29,741 nt of DNA from Gemmatimonadota bacterium (GTDB lineage Bacteria > Gemmatimonadota > Gemmatimonadetes > Gemmatimonadales > Gemmatimonadaceae), in contig JADKAQ010000036.1 in the NCBI GenBank assembly GCA_016719105.1, positions 1 to 29,741 of the forward strand. Reading direction: 5' to 3'. This document shows, piece after piece, positions 26,172 to 29,741 of this stretch (the first letter of the stretch is position 1; the number at the start of each line of letters is the position of its first letter). The notes below the pieces were generated by a model. That model searched no databases. It worked only from the letters and a program-made list of their open reading frames with translations, and was not told the DNA's origin. A program made the position numbers and the translations under genes.

Positions 26172-26529
26172 CTTCCCCTCCCCACACAGACGCGTGGCGC
26201 GCGGATCTATCCGCGGTTGGTTGTTTGTCTCACGTGCGCGATCATGATAGCACGTGAGAACACTCGTCGAGGACGGTCTCCAGGCAGCCGCGCTTTCTCT
26301 TCGTCCCCGATGTATGGCAACGCGCGGTCCGGCAATGGTATACGCTTGAGATCGTCAGTGCTTCCAAGGACTGAACAAGCGTAGGGCAGCGATGCCATGC
26401 ACCTCTGATGGTCTCCTCACCTTGGGTGCGGCAACCGGCCGTTCTGATCGGCGCTCGACGTCGCCTCGTTCGGGCGAACACATGGGAACCCTGAGAGGGG
26501 CGCCTTGGGAGAAACAAACGGACATCTCA
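26172..26529. other. Gap between the SGNH gene and the IS3 remnant
   Basis: No gene is supported in these 358 bp. The transposase frame remains open to 26355 but loses similarity after about 26,530. AT-richer sequence around 26,215-26,260 may contain the promoter of the downstream hydrolase genes. It replaces whatever originally joined the large hydrolase gene to the rest of the train. Confidence 0.4.
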
Positions 26530-27060
26530 ACCGGGGCGAGTCCTCCACGGGCTTTGCTCACTGCCCGCAATACCACGCCAGCCTCGGCGCCATTGAAACG
26601 ATGCTGCGGCACGAGCGCCAAGCACTCGCGCGTGTGCCGATCGATCATCGTCAGCACGCGAATCTTCTCGCCCGGCAGCAGGACGTCATGGACGAAGTCC
26701 ATCGCTGATTCGCGGCCGTCAGCTGCGCGGCGGCGGAGCGCGCCGTCACGGTCTTCCGCTTCTTCGGACGCCGGCGTGCCAGCTGCAGTCCTTCCGAGCC
26801 GTATAGGCGCCGCACCCGCGTGATGTGACGGTCCACCCTTCCCGCCGCAGCAGCAGGTAGAGTCGCCGGTAGCCCCAGCTGACCCGGGCGCCGGCCAGCT
26901 CCCGCAATCGCGCGCGAAGCGGCATCTGCGACGGCCGACAGGAGCGGTACATCACGAGCGAGCGCGCCACCCCCGTGGCGTGACACGCGCGCCGTGTCGA
27001 GAGCTGGTAGGCCTCCGCGGCCCAGGCCACCAGTTCCCGATTCGCTGTCGGCGTCACCAC
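26530..27060 (-). pseudogene. IS3-family transposase OrfB, N-terminal half, frameshifted
   Basis: The first frame, from 27060, has the HTH_21 region (LSTRRACHATGVARSLVMYR and SWGYRRLYLLLRREGW). After a shift near 26,830 the second frame continues RHITRVRRLYGSEGLQLARR, ending in ANQRW. After another lesion near 26,702 the integrase core starts with MDFVHDVLLPGEKIRVLTMI, where the Asp of MDF is the first catalytic residue, then DRHTRECLALV. Similarity ends after about VVLRAVSKARGGLAP, before the second Asp. The MDFV-DRHTRECLAL spelling is IS407-like. Confidence 0.8.
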
Positions 27061-27320
27061 TTTCGCTTGAGCGCCTCGCGCAGAATGGTCTTGTCGAGCG
27101 ACACCTCCGCGACGAGCGACTTCAACTGCCGGTTCTCGTCGCGCAGCTGCTTGAGCTCGCGCACCTCGCTAACGCCCAAGTCGCCAAAGCGGCGTTTCCA
27201 GCGGTAGAACGTCGTCTCGGTCTTGCCGAGCTAGCGACAGATATCCACGGCGGGCGTGCCGGCCCCCGCCTGCCGCAATGCCGCGACGATCTGCTCTTCG
27301 GTGAACTTGCTCGACCTCAT
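27054..27320 (-). pseudogene. IS3-family OrfA (HTH_Tnp_1) with in-frame stop
   Basis: The frame of 88 codons begins MRSSKFTEEQIVAALRQAGA and GTPAVDICR. It then meets TAG at 27231-27233, where family members usually have a Lys or Arg codon. It resumes in the same frame with LGKTETTFYRWKRRFGDLGV and a leucine-zipper-like tail (ELKQLRDENRQLKSLVAEVS). It ends at TGA 27054. This is the DNA-binding helix-turn-helix protein of the IS; the amber codon would leave only 29 residues. The OrfA stop overlaps the OrfB frame, as usual for programmed -1 frameshifting in this family. Confidence 0.85.
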
Positions 27321-27517
27321 TGGCTCCTCCGTTGCTCGCACGGTGGGGCCGGATCGATCGGCTGTCAGAACGGGAGTACACCTGGTCCAACCTACGGGGA
27401 GCCCCGCCCAAGGCCCCGACCCGGTGCTCACGATGCGTCGCAGTGATGCATTCGTTGACAATCTCAGCCAGAAGGCGTTGTCGGTCCGAGATGACGCGGA
27501 CTCTTCAGCCGTGGCCG

Positions 27518-29508
27518 TCAGTAGTCCAAAAGCGTATACGCGACGACGACGCATACGACCAACGGGAGCATGCCAAGCATCATCAGCGCCATCGTCGCAC
27601 CGAATGCGTTGTAGAGCATGGCAGGATGCGCGCGACGACGCTGAATGACGGTGAGGGAAAGTCCGCAAGCGTGGCCACGTCCTGCCCGGGTAAGTGGCGC
27701 ACGCGCACCGCGAGCCTCGCGCGCGTGCAGTTACCGCCGAGCTTCCAGACGCGGGGCGCATGCTCGACGCACCCTCGCGCCACGGCGGCCTCGACGACGG
27801 CCTCCGCATCGAAGTACGGGTCGGTTTGATACTTCCAGTTGACGTCACTCAAGTCGAAGGTCCTTTGCCGGCGCGTGCGTCCATCGACGTAGCGCACCGT
27901 GATGCTGTCGGAGCGCACGGCCACGTCAAGGCCTTGGTCGACCCGCATCGACCATTCTACCTCTCCGGTGGTCAGTGTCCCGTAGGTCATCAGCTCCGTA
28001 ATCGCATGCTGGCGATTGAGGATGTCGCGCCCGAGCGTCGCAAGCATCCACGCCGCGCCGAGCGACAGCACCCCACCCGCGACGAGCGCGGCCCGTCGGC
28101 GGATCAGCCGCAGGGTTCGGCGCACCGGCAACAGCGCACGTGGTCGGCGGGTCGGCACTCTGTACACGACTCGCTCTTTCGATGCCGGCGCGGGAGCCAG
28201 CGTCTCCCACACACCGCTCACCACGTCGAGGACCTTCTTGTCCGACCAGTAGTTCGGGTGAGCGGTGAGGATGCGTGACCACTGCCCGGTGCTGTGGTCC
28301 TGTCCACTCCCTGAAAGCGCGAGGGCAAGATTGCCGCCGACCTGGTCGAACGGTCGGTAGACATTGAGCCACCGAAACGTCGCCATCCGCCCGGCCACGT
28401 GCGACGCCGCAGCTGCGCAGCCCGGCGGGAAGAGCTCGCCGGTCCAGAAGCGCATGAAGAATCGCCGCAGCGGGGACCCAAGCGTCACGAGCCGCACGTG
28501 ATGCGACCCGTCCCACGATGGACTGTTTGCGAGGCTGTCGAGGGCGACGACCGACCCGAGGCTATGCCCCACAACAACGATCTCTCCTTCGTCGCCTCTG
28601 TCGATGAGCGGGGCGATTTCCGCAGCGAGTCCTCGCTGGATCCGCTCGCGATAGTCGGGCTCACCCAAGTACATCGCCACGTCCAGCACGATCTTCAAGG
28701 CGCCGCCCGCGATGCTCGCCGCGGTGGTTGTCAGGAAGTACAGGAGCGCGACACTGAATGCCAACGCGCACGCGAAGACCACCACGCCTCGTTGCTCTTC
28801 CAGGATCGTCCAGTCCAACAGCCCAGCCACGAGCAGCGTCACGATCATTACGGCACCGACCAGCTCGACGCGATCTTTGCGGAGGTGCACCCACGGGATC
28901 GCGAATGGTACCGCGGCGGCTGCCACGAGCGGCTGCAACCCGAGCAGGACCAGCCCCCGCGCGGTCACGAGAAGCGCGGATAGGCGCCGTTCGACCACGG
29001 CGATCGCCGTTGCGATGGCGAGTGCCGACATAGCACACATCGCGCTCGCCGCCACGAGTGCCCGGGCGGCACCCCACATGATGTCGCTGGAAAGCTGCGC
29101 CGGCGCTCCCAACAATGCAGCGCTCACTTCCGCGGCAAGCAAGGCCGCACCCATCGTGCACACCATGAGGACCGCCAGCACCAAGCAGAGATGCGCGCCT
29201 TGAATCAATCCGCACTGGATGGCCGCCCAGCGACCAAAGACGACGCGGCTCGAGCCTCGCCGATGGAATCCGACCACCGCGGTGCGCGCGATCGCCCGAG
29301 CCGCCCGATGCGCGACCCATCCGTGCAGCGCCTCGGGGCCGGTGGGATGGTCGACGAGCACGTTCCAGTTGAACTCCACGGCAGGTGCATCCACCTGCGC
29401 GTCACGGAGGATCTGCTCGACGGCTGCGGCAATCGATCCAGGTGCCGGGTTGCCGACACCGTGAATGAGCACGGCACGTCGCCCCGCCGGCCGATTCTGC
29501 GGGATCAC
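27518..29508 (-). pseudogene. Polytopic membrane alpha/beta hydrolase, one frameshift near its end
   Basis: The reconstructed protein is about 663 aa from GTG 29508. RAVLIHGVGNPAPGS (11-25) is the oxyanion strand. Five membrane segments follow at about 105-130, 144-172, 186-208, 214-232 and 240-262. Only then comes the nucleophile elbow IVVVGHSLGSVVALDSL (Ser316), followed by VTLGSPLRRFF. YRPFDQVGG (Asp) and AHPNYWSD (His) complete the likely triad. The C-terminal half has one more helix (AALVAGGVLSLGAAWMLATL), a soluble segment, and, after a frame change near 27,612, a final helix (ALMMLGMLPLVVCVVVAYTL) ending at TGA 27518-27520. Without the shift the protein would end at 27583 and lack this helix. 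A possible true start at 29721 is in the same frame but blocked by a TGA. It is upstream of, and co-oriented with, the other hydrolases. Confidence 0.75.
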
Positions 29509-29586
29509 CGGTTCGAGAGGGCTCGAGGGAGCGCGAGAAGGATCGAGGGTTTCGCCAAGCTCCCCGTTGGCACGATCGCCGCCGTC

Positions 29587-29721
29587 TCAACCATTCGGGG
29601 CACCGCGCACGGGAACACACACGCGGTTTCGCGCGATCGGGAACACGCGGAGTGCCGCTGGGAAGCGTCCACCTCGCGCGCCGTCGTCTTCAACCATCGG
29701 ACGTCCTCCGCCTCCACCCAT
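29587..29721 (-). CDS. Short ORF in frame with the downstream hydrolase
   Basis: ATG 29721 follows a strong Shine-Dalgarno sequence (GGAGGTGGGG). It opens 44 codons (MGGGGGRPMVEDDGARGG onward) that end at TGA 29587-29589. The frame is the same as that of the hydrolase starting at GTG 29508, and the 26 codons between are open. It is therefore either a leader peptide or, more likely given the many lesions in this region, the true N-terminus of the hydrolase cut by a nonsense codon. No function is assigned. Confidence 0.4.
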   Translation of the reverse strand: MGGGGGRPMVEDDGARGGRFPAALRVFPIARNRVCVPVRGAPNG

Positions 29722-29741
29722 CCCCACCTCCTCAAGACTCC

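Larger units (their letters stand above)
26530..27330 (-). mobile_element. 5' remnant of a second IS3-family insertion sequence (IS407-like)
   Basis: It contains orfA and the N-terminal half of orfB on the minus strand. The C-terminal half with the second Asp and the Glu is missing, and both frames carry lesions, so the element is dead. It interrupts the train of hydrolase genes. No terminal repeats were identified. Its transposase branch differs from that of the remnant at 17187-17652, so they are two separate insertions. Confidence 0.8.

Noticed and set aside
27054..27060. OrfA/OrfB overlap counted as a further lesion
   Set aside because: IS3 elements normally make OrfAB by programmed -1 frameshifting at this overlap, so it is expected. 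Only the TAG at 27231 and the later shifts are lesions.
17187..27330. Idea that the two IS3 fragments are the two halves of one element split by inversion
   Set aside because: The halves belong to different branches: IS407-like (MDFV, DRHTRECLAL) versus IS3/IS51-like (GSRGDSYDNALAEN). They cannot form one transposase.
1..29741. CRISPR arrays, tRNA and rRNA genes
   Set aside because: No regularly spaced direct repeats, cloverleaf-like sequence with a TTCRA loop, or rRNA signature was seen on reading both strands. A tool-based search could still find a weak candidate.

Overview
The window is very GC-rich chromosomal DNA, probably from a Gemmatimonadota-like soil or sediment bacterium. That placement is inference. 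It rests on high GC, exported proteins of the Big_2/ZU5, P1-peptidase and beta-lactamase-fold types, and a recurrent CGTTAGGC octamer that often places the rare leucine codon TTA before glycine. No rRNA, tRNA or CRISPR array was recognised.

Positions 1-15,185 look like ordinary chromosome with mostly intact genes. In order they are: two overlapping minus-strand genes of unknown function (the first runs off the left edge), a frameshifted Uma2-type nuclease gene, a large surface lipoprotein (plus strand), a beta-lactamase-fold serine hydrolase, a small exported protein, a membrane protein coupled to a VOC/glyoxalase-fold protein, a stretch of gene remnants around a long poly-G tract (9.86-11.03 kb), an alpha-amylase lipoprotein, an NTF2/SnoaL-like exported protein, a GC-extreme non-coding stretch, and a secreted DmpA-type P1 peptidase.

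Positions 15,546-29,721 differ. A trypsin-like (HtrA-type) protease with two frameshifts is followed by the 3' part of an IS3-family element. A long minus-strand gene train then runs from about 29.7 kb down to 17.7 kb. In transcription order it encodes a polytopic membrane alpha/beta hydrolase (interrupted downstream by a second, different IS3 remnant), an SGNH/GDSL hydrolase, a probable outer-membrane beta-barrel protein, an unknown small protein, a membrane-anchored alpha/beta hydrolase, a DUF2235 (Tle1-like) hydrolase and a polytopic membrane patatin-like phospholipase. Junctions from the beta-barrel gene to the patatin gene are overlapping or within about 22 bp, which indicates an operon. 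Five distinct serine-hydrolase folds, three of them tied to multi-helix membrane domains, plus a beta-barrel, suggest a lipid or ester processing system. I do not recognise it as a described system.

Almost every gene in this second half is broken by single-base frameshifts, while both sides of each break keep clear homology or continuous fold logic. Only one such lesion (Uma2) was seen in a recognisable full-length gene of the first half. This could be uncorrected indel errors in the assembly or a recently decaying island. Products are therefore given for reconstructed genes, labelled as pseudogenes, and the frameshift positions are approximate.
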